Shown in pieces: positions 54,631-62,947 of a stretch of DNA of 64,000 nucleotides. Made by a program: the position numbers and the translations under genes. The stretch comes from an uncultured Pelagibacteraceae bacterium (GTDB lineage Bacteria; Pseudomonadota; Alphaproteobacteria; Pelagibacterales; Pelagibacteraceae). Location: positions 310,001 through 374,000 of the forward strand of contig CACISU010000001.1 of NCBI GenBank assembly GCA_902589345.1, in the 5' to 3' direction. The notes under the pieces are model-generated. The model did no database searches, was not told where the DNA came from, and saw only the letters and a list, made by a program, of their open reading frames with translations. How positions within the stretch are numbered: position 1 is the first letter of the stretch; every line of letters begins with the position of its first letter.

Positions 54631-54645
54631 GAACATATATAGAAC
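54631..54645. promoter_or_regulatory. LexA-type direct repeat GAAC-N7-GAAC
   Basis: GAAC at 54631-54634 and GAAC at 54642-54645 are separated by exactly seven bases (ATATATA). This is the alphaproteobacterial SOS box (GTTC-N7-GTTC on the other strand). It lies 88 bases upstream of nrdA and 51 bases upstream of the divergent phosphomannomutase, so either could be the target; nrdA is the more plausible DNA-damage gene. A chance match is possible in this short motif. Confidence 0.45.
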
Positions 54646-54696
54646 ATATAAAAAAAAAATCAATAAAAAAACAAAATAAATGTACATATTATTTTA

Positions 54697-56142
54697 ATGC
54701 AAAATTCTGAAAAAATAGATCCATTAGGATTTAGAGAATATGACGCTAGATGGTTGTATCCTGAGAGAATAAATCAAGAAGGAATCAAATTAGTTGGTAA
54801 AGGGTTTGGTACACAAGTAACAAATAAGACAAAAAATCCTCGAGTTACAGTTGGTCACGATTATAGATCATACAGCGAAGAAGTTAAAAATAAATTCATA
54901 GAGGGATTAGTTTCAACAGGATGTAATGTCGAAGATATAGGTTTATGTTTATCACCAACAATATACTTTTCACAATTTAATTTGAAATCAGATGGTGTGG
55001 CTATGATCACAGCAAGTCATAATGAAAATGGATGGACAGGAATTAAGATGGGTATTGAAAGAGGTTTAACACACTGTAAAGAAGAAATGGATGAACTTAA
55101 AGATATTGTATTAAACAAAAGATTTACATCAGGAAAAGGTAGTTATAAAGAAATTAAAAATTTTAAAAAGATTTATATAGATGAATTATCATCAAAAAAA
55201 ATTAATAAAAAAATAAAAGTAGTTGTAGCATGTGGAAATGGAACAGCTGGAATTTTTGCACCTTCAATTCTTAAAGCAATAGGTTGTGAAGTAATTGAGT
55301 TAGATTGTAATTTAGATTTTACTTTTCCAAAGTATAATCCTAATCCTGAAGATATGAAAATGTTACATGAAATAGCTAAATGTGTTAAGGTAAATAATGC
55401 TGATGTTGGTTTTGGTTTTGATGGAGATGGTGATCGAGTTGGAGTAATAGATAATAACGGAAATGAAATATTTGCTGATAAAATTGGTTTATTGATTGCG
55501 AGAAATATTTCTAATGAATATCCAAATTCAAAATTTATTGTCGATGTTAAGTCTACCAGCCTGTTTGAAGAGGATGAAATCTTAAAAAAAAATAATTGCC
55601 AAACAACGTACTGGAAAACAGGGCACTCTTATATTAAAAGAAAAGTTAATGAAGATAATGCAATTGCAGGTTTTGAAAAAAGTGGACATTTCTTTTTTAA
55701 CCAACCATTAGGCTATGGATACGATGACGGAATCAATTCAGCTATTCAGGTATGTAATCTATTGGATAAAGAAAATAAAAAAATGAGTGAGCTAATTAAT
55801 AGTTTACCAAAAACTTTTCAAAGCCCTACGATGGGACCTTATTGTAAAGATGAGGATAAATATAATGTAATTGACGAAATAATATTAAAAATTGAAAAAT
55901 CAAAGCTACAAAAAGAAAAGATTCATGGATTAAGTATAAGTAATATTCTTACTGTTAATGGCATTAGATTTACATTGGAAGATAATTCTTGGGGTTTAAT
56001 AAGGGCATCATCAAATAAACCTTCCTTAGTTGTAGTTACTGAAAGTCCTACATCTGATGAAATTAAAAATGAAATATTTTATTTCATAGACAAACTTTTA
56101 AAAAGTACAGGTAAAGTTGGTGAATATGATCAGAAAATATAA
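54697..56142 (+). CDS. Phosphomannomutase/phosphoglucomutase
   Basis: This 481-residue alpha-D-phosphohexomutase interconverts hexose 6- and 1-phosphates. The phosphoserine is Ser107 in MITASHNENGWTG, metal is bound by DGDGDR (242-247), and the sugar-binding loop reads GFEKSGHFF (usual GEMSGH). The N-terminal DPLGFREYDARWLYP resembles the DPSIFRAYDIRG opening of AlgC-type enzymes. It could feed the GDP-mannose enzyme at 32020-33225. It is divergent from nrdA across 153 bases of AT-rich control sequence and convergent with a TauE gene. Confidence 0.9.
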   Translation: MQNSEKIDPLGFREYDARWLYPERINQEGIKLVGKGFGTQVTNKTKNPRVTVGHDYRSYSEEVKNKFIEGLVSTGCNVEDIGLCLSPTIYFSQFNLKSDGVAMITASHNENGWTGIKMGIERGLTHCKEEMDELKDIVLNKRFTSGKGSYKEIKNFKKIYIDELSSKKINKKIKVVVACGNGTAGIFAPSILKAIGCEVIELDCNLDFTFPKYNPNPEDMKMLHEIAKCVKVNNADVGFGFDGDGDRVGVIDNNGNEIFADKIGLLIARNISNEYPNSKFIVDVKSTSLFEEDEILKKNNCQTTYWKTGHSYIKRKVNEDNAIAGFEKSGHFFFNQPLGYGYDDGINSAIQVCNLLDKENKKMSELINSLPKTFQSPTMGPYCKDEDKYNVIDEIILKIEKSKLQKEKIHGLSISNILTVNGIRFTLEDNSWGLIRASSNKPSLVVVTESPTSDEIKNEIFYFIDKLLKSTGKVGEYDQKI

Positions 56143-56979
56143 TTAGATATTTAAATATCTAAAGAGAAAAATAATTCCAATTACATAAAGAAAAATTCCA
56201 AACATTCTTTGAATTTTTAGTTTGTTCATTTTATTAACTGTATTAGCACCAACTCTGGCCATATAGGTTGTTATCGGCACAAAAAGAATAAAAGCAGGGA
56301 TATTAATAAAACCAATACTAAATGGTAGGTCTATTCCTAAAAAAAATCCAGATATTAAGAAACCAGTCGCACCAAACAAAGATATTAAAAAACCGATAGC
56401 TGCAGATGTACCAATACATTTTCCTATGGGATAACCAAAATACCTTAAAATAGGTACATTTATCATTGCGCCCGTAATACCAATAGGAGCTGAAATGAGC
56501 CCTGAGATTAGACCCAAAATCATTCTTTGATAGAATTTTACTTTTGATTTAATTATTTTTTTACTTTCTTGCAGAAGTAAAAGATATGCCCCAAAAAAAA
56601 ATACAACTATTGTAAAAAAAAGTACTAAATTTTTAGTATTCATAAAAGATGCAAAAAAGGCTCCAAGAACTACTCCTACAATAACAAATTTTCCAAATGA
56701 TTTAACAATTTCAAAATCAACAAGATTATTTTTTTTATGCATTAAGACTGATGAGGCTGATGTAAGAATTGTTATTGAAAAAGCTGTACCCACAGTTAAA
56801 TGCATTAAGTAATCATCGTCACTTATATTTAGAGTTCCAAAGATAAAAAATAAAAATGGAACTGAAATTAAACCACCGCCAATACCAAATAAACCTGCAA
56901 AAAAGCCTGTGGCTGACGCTGCCAATATTATTAGTAATAAAAAATACCAATATTCATTTATGAGATTTAAAAAAGTCAA
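56143..56979 (-). CDS. TauE/SafE-family membrane transporter, copy 2
   Basis: This 278-residue protein has about eight spans in two similar halves. Each half starts with a glycine-rich motif: AGLFGIGGGLISVPFLFFIFG and SAPIGITGAMINVPILRYFGYP. The TauE/SafE (YfcA-like) family is linked to export of sulfite, sulfoacetate or other organic anions. The start is TTG at 56979, supported by AAAGG 6 bases upstream and an in-frame TAA just before it. It follows a paralogue of the same length by 15 bases. Substrate unknown. Confidence 0.88.
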   Translation of the reverse strand: MTFLNLINEYWYFLLLIILAASATGFFAGLFGIGGGLISVPFLFFIFGTLNISDDDYLMHLTVGTAFSITILTSASSVLMHKKNNLVDFEIVKSFGKFVIVGVVLGAFFASFMNTKNLVLFFTIVVFFFGAYLLLLQESKKIIKSKVKFYQRMILGLISGLISAPIGITGAMINVPILRYFGYPIGKCIGTSAAIGFLISLFGATGFLISGFFLGIDLPFSIGFINIPAFILFVPITTYMARVGANTVNKMNKLKIQRMFGIFLYVIGIIFLFRYLNI

Positions 56980-56994
56980 ATTTACCTTTTAGGT

Positions 56995-57831
56995 TTAGTT
57001 AATACTTAAATATTCAAAAAATGATCTAATAGAAACCAATAGTAAAAAAAATCCAAATATTCTACTAAGTATTTTTTTATTAATTTTATAAACAGCTTTA
57101 GCACCAATTCTAGCCATTATCATAGTAACAGGAACAAAAATAATAAATCCTAATAAATTTACATAACCCAAGCTAAATGGTGAAATAACATTGTCAATTA
57201 TTTTTCCACTAAAAATCATTGTTAAAGTTCCAGTGATAGAAATTAAAAATCCTATTGCTGCTGCAGTTCCAATTGATTTTCTTATATCATATCCAAATGT
57301 TCTCATAAATGGAACCATAAGTGAACCTCCACCAATTCCAAGAGGTACTGAGATAAAACCAATTAAAATACCGGATATACTTTTTTTAAGGTTTGATATT
57401 TTTTTAGGGGTTTCAACTAACTTTTCCCTAAGGAAAATAAAAAATAAACCTACAAAAAATGAAAATATTGCAAAAAATAAAACTAATGAAGGTGTTTTTA
57501 AATTAACAGCTAAAAATGTTCCTGCAAAAACACCCAATATTATTAAAAAACCAAAAGTTTTTACTATTTTAAAATCAACAGCATCATATTCCATGTGTGT
57601 TTTTGTTGATATAATCGAGGTAGGTACAATAATTGCTAAAGAAGTTCCAACTGAAAGATGCATTCTAGTAACAAGATCAAAGTCCAGAACTGAAAATGCA
57701 TAATATAATGCTGGAACCATTACTATTCCTCCTCCTACACCCAATAGTCCAGCCATAAAACCAGCTACAGCTGCTGCTAAAGCTAAAACAGATAATAAAT
57801 TTGTAATTTCAGCTAAATTTAAATTTTCCAT
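56995..57831 (-). CDS. TauE/SafE-family membrane transporter, copy 1
   Basis: This 278-residue protein also has about eight spans in two halves, with GLLGVGGGIVMVPALYYAF and VPLGIGGGSLMVPFMRTFGYD as the paired glycine-rich motifs. It keeps the canonical GGG in both halves, whereas copy 2 has GITGA in the second. It shares base 57831 with dusA and precedes copy 2. The pair may form a heterodimer or serve two substrates. A role in sulfur-compound or carboxylate export is inference from the family only. Confidence 0.88.
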   Translation of the reverse strand: MENLNLAEITNLLSVLALAAAVAGFMAGLLGVGGGIVMVPALYYAFSVLDFDLVTRMHLSVGTSLAIIVPTSIISTKTHMEYDAVDFKIVKTFGFLIILGVFAGTFLAVNLKTPSLVLFFAIFSFFVGLFFIFLREKLVETPKKISNLKKSISGILIGFISVPLGIGGGSLMVPFMRTFGYDIRKSIGTAAAIGFLISITGTLTMIFSGKIIDNVISPFSLGYVNLLGFIIFVPVTMIMARIGAKAVYKINKKILSRIFGFFLLLVSIRSFFEYLSIN

Positions 57832-58835
57832 TACGGATTAGACTGATTTGCTTTTTCATTATTTTGCACAATCGTCATTATATGTTTTGCTTTCATAAAA
57901 TCAGAATCTTTAGCCATCATATTGTCACTTAAATATCTTTTCCATTCCTTAGATCCTACTTGACCATGGTATAGGCCAACAGTATGACGCATAATGTGAT
58001 TAACTTTTGTTCCTAATTTTACCTCTTCTTCTAAATATTCTAATAATTTTTTTGCTATTGCTTCTCTCGTTGGAATTTCATTATTGTTAAATATATGTCT
58101 TTCTATTTCTGTTAAAAAATAAGGATTTTGGTAAATCGCTCTACCAATCATAACTCCATCACATTTCTCCAAATGATCGCTTATTTCACTTACTTTAGTT
58201 ATGCCTCCATTTATTATTATCTCTAGGTCAGGATTTTCTTTTTTAATTTGATAAACCATTTGATAATTAAGCTTAGGTATATTTAAATTTTGTTTAGGGG
58301 TAAGCCCTGTTAAAATAGCTTTACGAGCATGAAGAATAATGGTTTTACAACCAGTACTTTTTATTTTTTTAATAAAATTATTCAAATATTCAAAATCTTC
58401 AATATCGTCAAAACCAATTCTTGTTTTTGCAGTAACTGGAATTTTGCAAGAGTCTATCATTGAGCTTATACATTCAGCTACTAGGTCAGGTTCTTTCATT
58501 AAACATGCTCCAAATGAGTTTTTTTGAACCTTTTTACTAGGACAGCCTAAATTTATATTTATTTCGTCATATCCAAAATCTTCTGCCATTCTTGATACTT
58601 CTGATAAATCTTGTTTGTCTGAACCCCCTACTTGCAAAGCAACTGGTTTTTCCTCAGGTCTAAATCCTAAAATTTTTTTTCTATCACCATGAATTGCTGA
58701 TTTTGTAGCAATCATTTCACTATAAAGCATAACATTCTTGCTAATTAATCTTAAAAAATATCTGTCATGTCTATCTGTACAATCCATCATGGGAGCAACA
58801 GATATTTTTCTATTTATAATTTTTTTAGTATCCAA
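57831..58835 (-). CDS. dusA: tRNA-dihydrouridine synthase A
   Basis: This 334-residue FMN enzyme reduces uridines in the tRNA D loop. It shows ISVAPMMDCTDRHDRYFLRLIS near the N-terminus, the catalytic Cys98 in NLGCPSKKVQKNSFGACLM, and VTAKTRIGFDD. The DRH and GACLM forms fit the DusA subgroup. The start is TTG at 58835; the next Met codons lie inside the conserved APMMD motif, and an in-frame TAA lies just upstream. AAGGA precedes it by only a few bases, inside the dctM tail, which it overlaps by 11 bases. Confidence 0.93.
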   Translation of the reverse strand: MDTKKIINRKISVAPMMDCTDRHDRYFLRLISKNVMLYSEMIATKSAIHGDRKKILGFRPEEKPVALQVGGSDKQDLSEVSRMAEDFGYDEININLGCPSKKVQKNSFGACLMKEPDLVAECISSMIDSCKIPVTAKTRIGFDDIEDFEYLNNFIKKIKSTGCKTIILHARKAILTGLTPKQNLNIPKLNYQMVYQIKKENPDLEIIINGGITKVSEISDHLEKCDGVMIGRAIYQNPYFLTEIERHIFNNNEIPTREAIAKKLLEYLEEEVKLGTKVNHIMRHTVGLYHGQVGSKEWKRYLSDNMMAKDSDFMKAKHIMTIVQNNEKANQSNP

Positions 58836-60156
58836 GATCCTTGCCCATTATTTTATCAGGTAACCATGTTACTATTTCAGGAAATATACATAGTATAAGT
58901 ATCGCAAATCCCATTATTATCATAAATGGAATTGATCCCTTTAAAATTTCCTTTAAGCTCACATCTGGAGTAATGCCTTTTATTATATAAAGATTAAGAC
59001 CAACGGGAGGTGTAATTAAGCCAATTTCCATGTTTATAGTAAATACAATTGCAAACCAATAAGGATCAAATCCAAGAGTTGTTATGACTGGCAATAAAAT
59101 TGCTGAAGTCATTACAATTACTGCCACTGGTGGTAAAAAGAAACCAGCTATTAAAAGAAAAATATTTATTAAAATAAATATTACCCATTTATTAGAACTT
59201 AACTCAACCATGCTTTGTGCTAAAGACTGAGTTACGTAAAGTTGGGATAGAGTGAAAGCAAAAAGATAAGAGGCTGCAATAATAAACATTATCATTACAC
59301 TTTCTTTCATTGAAACTTTAACAATATTCCATATTTTTTTTGGTTGATAAATTTTGTAAACAGCTGCTATCATTACAAAAACTAAAAATGCACCCACTCC
59401 TGAAGCTTCAGAAGGTGTAGCAACACCTCCATACAAAACATATAAAACTCCTGCTATAATAGCTAGAAACGGTAAAATTCTTGGAAGAACCTCAAGTTTT
59501 TCTTTTAAAGTTGGTGGCTTTTTATTTTTTAAAGCTTTAGCAGCGTTTTTATCAATATAATAACTGTGTATGAGAGCCCATATTGCAAACATACCTGCAA
59601 GCATAAAACCTGGAATTAATCCACATAAAAATAATCTCCCGATAGAGGTACCGGTCGCAATACCGTAGACTATTAAAACAATACTTGGAGGTATCAATAC
59701 ACCTAGTGTACCGCCTGCTGCTATTGTTCCCGTTGCAATTTGGTCTGAGTAACCTCTTTTTCTCATTTCTGGTATTCCCATAGTTCCTATTGCAGCACAG
59801 GTTGCGGGACTTGAGCCACTAAGTGCAGCAAAAATTGAACAAGCTCCAATATTAGAAATTACTAAACCCCCAGGTATCCTCCATAACCATCGGTCTAATC
59901 CTGTATAAAGATCTTTACCTGCTGGAGAATTTGCAACAGCCATACCCATCAGTATGAACATGGGAATAGATAAAAGTACAAAAGAGTTTAAACCTGCATA
60001 AAATGTTTCTGCAAAAACATCCAACATTTGAAAACCTTCAAACGCTACCAATAAAGCAATGGATACAAAACATAAACCAAACGCAATAGGAATACCCGAA
60101 AAAAGAACTAGTAATGTAAAAACAGCAACTATAATTGCAATTATTAGAGGGTCCAT
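58825..60156 (-). CDS. dctM: TRAP transporter large permease (DctM type)
   Basis: This 443-residue membrane protein is the ion-coupled translocating subunit of a TRAP transporter, with about 12 spans. Family landmarks include SGIPIAFGLCFVSIALL, SIPMFILMGMAVANSPAGKDLY, GALLSGSSPATCAAIGTMGIPEM-like AALSGSSPATCAAIGTMGIPEMRKRGY, LGVLIPPSIVLIVYG and PVGLNLYIIKG. It shares a base region with dctQ (stop/start at 60156). It imports an organic acid or similar solute with sodium. Confidence 0.95.
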   Translation of the reverse strand: MDPLIIAIIVAVFTLLVLFSGIPIAFGLCFVSIALLVAFEGFQMLDVFAETFYAGLNSFVLLSIPMFILMGMAVANSPAGKDLYTGLDRWLWRIPGGLVISNIGACSIFAALSGSSPATCAAIGTMGIPEMRKRGYSDQIATGTIAAGGTLGVLIPPSIVLIVYGIATGTSIGRLFLCGLIPGFMLAGMFAIWALIHSYYIDKNAAKALKNKKPPTLKEKLEVLPRILPFLAIIAGVLYVLYGGVATPSEASGVGAFLVFVMIAAVYKIYQPKKIWNIVKVSMKESVMIMFIIAASYLFAFTLSQLYVTQSLAQSMVELSSNKWVIFILINIFLLIAGFFLPPVAVIVMTSAILLPVITTLGFDPYWFAIVFTINMEIGLITPPVGLNLYIIKGITPDVSLKEILKGSIPFMIIMGFAILILCIFPEIVTWLPDKIMGKDLGY

Positions 60157-60650
60157 TAATTTAAATCACCCTCCTCTTTTAATTTTATTATTTCAGCTAC
60201 ATATTGGAGTATCATTAATAAAGCTCCAATCATCATAGAAGAATATGGTATCCATAAAGGAGGATCCCAAACTGTTCCTGTTGTATATTTTTTTACAAAA
60301 GCCTCTTCAACCATCAAGTAACCAAAGTAAAAAAGAATTAAAAAAAATATTAAACTTACAAAGGAAGTAAATATTTTTAATTTAATAATATTTTTTTTTG
60401 ACAAAAAGTCGTATATCCACTCCATGCTTACATGTGCTTTTTCACTAAGAACATAAGCACTTCCAATAAAAGTTGATGCTACTAAAAGCATTGTAACCAA
60501 TTCAGTTTGCCAGGTTATTGGTCTTTGAAAAAAATATCTTTCAAAAACTAGTTCAACTATAACTAAGATTGATAACATCAAAGCAATTACAGCAAATACA
60601 CCGCATGCATTCGATAATTTGTTACAAAACTTTAGATATTTTTTTTTCAT
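60156..60650 (-). CDS. dctQ: TRAP transporter small permease (DctQ type)
   Basis: This 164-residue protein has four spans and the family features FERYFFQRPITWQTELVTMLLVASTFIGSAYVLSEKAHVSMEWIYDFLSKK. It supports DctM in the TRAP complex. Its ATG directly follows the U8 tract of the hairpin at 60651-60683, and the only Shine-Dalgarno-like bases (AGGGG) are inside the 3' arm of that hairpin. Confidence 0.93.
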   Translation of the reverse strand: MKKKYLKFCNKLSNACGVFAVIALMLSILVIVELVFERYFFQRPITWQTELVTMLLVASTFIGSAYVLSEKAHVSMEWIYDFLSKKNIIKLKIFTSFVSLIFFLILFYFGYLMVEEAFVKKYTTGTVWDPPLWIPYSSMMIGALLMILQYVAEIIKLKEEGDLN

Positions 60651-60683
60651 AAAAAAAACCCCTATTTATAAAATAAATAGGGG
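60651..60683 (-). terminator. Hairpin with T-tract between dctP and dctQ
   Basis: An 11-base stem CCCCTATTTAT / ATAAATAGGGG with a three-base loop is followed on the coding strand by eight T, then at once by the dctQ ATG. It begins 17 bases after the dctP stop. It has the form of an intrinsic terminator, but its 3' arm (AGGGG, 8 bases before the ATG) also looks like the dctQ ribosome-binding site, so folding would limit both transcription and translation of the permease genes. Confidence 0.88.
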
Positions 60684-60699
60684 TTCTTTATATATTGTT

Positions 60700-61710
60700 T
60701 TATTTAACTGCTAAAGCCATTTCCATAAGTTTATCACCACCTGGAACTTTCTCAGCAAATGCTTTGTGGGATGATTTTTTTGCAATCTCAACCCATGCTG
60801 CATGGTCTTTTGCGTCCATATATACTAATTTTACTCCTGCTGCTTTATAAGCGTCTTCAAATTTTTTATCTAAATTTTCAACCTGTGCAGTCATATATTT
60901 TTCAGCAACTTTACCAGCTTTCATTAAAGCATCTTGTTGTTTTGAATTAAGTTTATCGAAACTCATTTTTGACATCAAGATTGGCTCATACATGAACCAT
61001 AATCCAAATTTTCCTGGAGGAGTTGCGCATTTTACTTGCTCATATATTTTGTAACTAACAAAACTTCCTGAACTTGTATTTGCACCTGTTAATACTCCTG
61101 TTTGTAAACCAGTATAGATTTCAGATGATGGCATACTTTGTATACCTGCTCCAGCCGCTTCTAGCATTTGGTTAAATGCTTTACCTGCAGCTCGCATTAC
61201 TTGACCTTTTGCATCACTTGGGTTTTTGATACATTTTGTTTTTGAAGCAAAACCTCCACCTAGCCATGCATCTGACAATACAACAACACCAGCATCATTA
61301 ATAATTTTTTTTATCTCTGTCATCATAGGTCCTTTATTAAACCTCAATGCATGATCATGGTTTTTAACTGTTCCCGGCATTAATGTTGCATCAAATTCTG
61401 GATGGAATTTAGAAGCATAAGCTAATGGAAAAGCAGAAATATCCAACTGACCTGTTGTCATTGGTTTCCATTGTTCTTTTGGCTTATATAAAGATTTTGC
61501 TGGATAGATTCTTATATCTACTCCAACATTTGCTTTTTTCATTTCATCAGCGATTATTTGAACCATTTCATGTCTAGGATCATATGAACCATCTGCTCTT
61601 TGCGTTCCTGGCCATTGGTGACTAGCTTTTAAAGTTACTGCATACGCAGAACCTATCGTAGTTAACAAAAATACTAATGAAGTAAAGTATAGTGATATTT
61701 TTTTAAACAT
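60700..61710 (-). CDS. dctP: TRAP transporter substrate-binding protein (DctP type)
   Basis: This 336-residue periplasmic protein has a signal peptide (about 1-24, ending GSAYA) followed by TLKASHQWPGTQRADG. Family features include MTTGQLDISAFPLAYASK, the conserved arginine region QVMRAAGKAFNQMLEAAGA, and MPSSEIYTGLQTGVLTGANT. Its ligand is not evident; the AFPLAYASKFHPEFDA region is unlike the C4-dicarboxylate DctP group. It leads dctPQM, and the divergent CaiB-type CoA transferase 90 bases away hints at a carboxylic acid that is activated with CoA. Confidence 0.92.
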   Translation of the reverse strand: MFKKISLYFTSLVFLLTTIGSAYAVTLKASHQWPGTQRADGSYDPRHEMVQIIADEMKKANVGVDIRIYPAKSLYKPKEQWKPMTTGQLDISAFPLAYASKFHPEFDATLMPGTVKNHDHALRFNKGPMMTEIKKIINDAGVVVLSDAWLGGGFASKTKCIKNPSDAKGQVMRAAGKAFNQMLEAAGAGIQSMPSSEIYTGLQTGVLTGANTSSGSFVSYKIYEQVKCATPPGKFGLWFMYEPILMSKMSFDKLNSKQQDALMKAGKVAEKYMTAQVENLDKKFEDAYKAAGVKLVYMDAKDHAAWVEIAKKSSHKAFAEKVPGGDKLMEMALAVK

Positions 61711-61800
61711 TTTTTCCCCTTCTTTAGTTATTAAAAAAAGTGTATTAAAGATAAGATATGAATAAGAGTCAAGACAAGATCAATTTTTTTAAATAAAACT

Positions 61801-62943
61801 ATGGATGGACCATTAAAAAATTTACTAGTTATTGACCTTACTAGGGTTTTAGTGGGTCCATATTGCACAATGATTTTATCAGATCTTGGTGCAAGAGTAA
61901 TTAAAATCGAAGCTCCTGAAACTGGCGATGATTCAAGAAAATTTGGACCTTTTATAAAAGATTTTTCAGCTTATTTTATGTCATTAAATAGAGGAAAAGA
62001 AAGTATAGCTTTAAATCTTAAAAATAATGAAGATAAAAAAATATTTGAAAAAATTCTTGCAAAAGCAGACATACTTGTTGAAAACTTTAAACCTGGAACT
62101 TTAGAAAAATGGGGATATGGCTGGAAAAATATTACTGAAAAATTTCCACGTCTTATCTATGCATCAGCATCTGGCTTTGGGCAAACTGGACCATTAAAAG
62201 AATTGCCTGCTTATGATATGGTAGTGCAAGGTATGGGAGGATTGATGAGTGTAACTGGTCACCCAAATTCAGAACCTACAAGAGTTGGTACTTCTATTGG
62301 CGACATTACTGCTGGTTTGTTTACAGCAATTGGAATAAATGCAGCGTTATATGACAGAGAAAAGACAGGCAAAGGAATGTTTATTGATGTTGCTATGCTT
62401 GATTGCCAAATTGCAATCTTAGAAAATGCAATAGCAAGATACTTATCTAAAAATGAAATTCCTAAACCACTTGGTTCTAGACATCCTTCAATAGCACCTT
62501 TCGAAGCATTTAAAACTAAAGATAGTTATATAATTATTGCCGCTGGGAACGACAAACTATTTAATAATCTTTGTGAAGCTTTAAATTTAAATGAAATCAC
62601 AAAAGATGAAAAATTTAAATCAAATTCTTTAAGATGTGAAAATATGGATGAGTTAAAAAAAATTTTTGAGGAAAAACTAAAGTCAAAAAATACTTCTGAT
62701 TGGATTACAATATTTGAAAAATTAAAAATTCCATGTGGACCAATTTTTAATATTAAAGAAGCAGTGGAAAATCCACAAATAAAAGAAAGAAATATGATTG
62801 TTAAGGCATATCACGATATTATTGGAGAGTTTAAACTTTCTGGAAATCCTATTAAAATGTCTAATTATAAAGATGAAAAAACTAGAGGTAAAATTCCAAA
62901 TTTAGATGAGCATAGAGAAAAAATTTTAAAGGAATTTACTTAA
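61801..62943 (+). CDS. CaiB/BaiF-family (class III) CoA transferase
   Basis: This 380-residue enzyme moves CoA between carboxylic acids. It begins GPLKNLLVIDLTRVLVGPYCTMILSDLGARVIKIE, with NRGKESIALNL and the catalytic Asp168 in GTSIGDITAGLF, corresponding to Asp169 of formyl-CoA transferase. Substrates cannot be assigned; relatives act on succinate, oxalate, mesaconate or carnitine-type acids. It is divergent from the TRAP binding-protein gene, so the pair may import and activate the same acid. It ends 4 bases before the convergent rpoZ stop. Confidence 0.9.
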   Translation: MDGPLKNLLVIDLTRVLVGPYCTMILSDLGARVIKIEAPETGDDSRKFGPFIKDFSAYFMSLNRGKESIALNLKNNEDKKIFEKILAKADILVENFKPGTLEKWGYGWKNITEKFPRLIYASASGFGQTGPLKELPAYDMVVQGMGGLMSVTGHPNSEPTRVGTSIGDITAGLFTAIGINAALYDREKTGKGMFIDVAMLDCQIAILENAIARYLSKNEIPKPLGSRHPSIAPFEAFKTKDSYIIIAAGNDKLFNNLCEALNLNEITKDEKFKSNSLRCENMDELKKIFEEKLKSKNTSDWITIFEKLKIPCGPIFNIKEAVENPQIKERNMIVKAYHDIIGEFKLSGNPIKMSNYKDEKTRGKIPNLDEHREKILKEFT

Positions 62944-62947
62944 TTAT

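Noticed and set aside
57191-57703. A 170-codon open frame on the plus strand opposite the first TauE gene
   Set aside because: It is antisense to a well-supported transporter gene, has no recognisable domain and no ribosome-binding site, and its product is Pro/Ile/Lys rich as expected from an antisense frame of a membrane protein.
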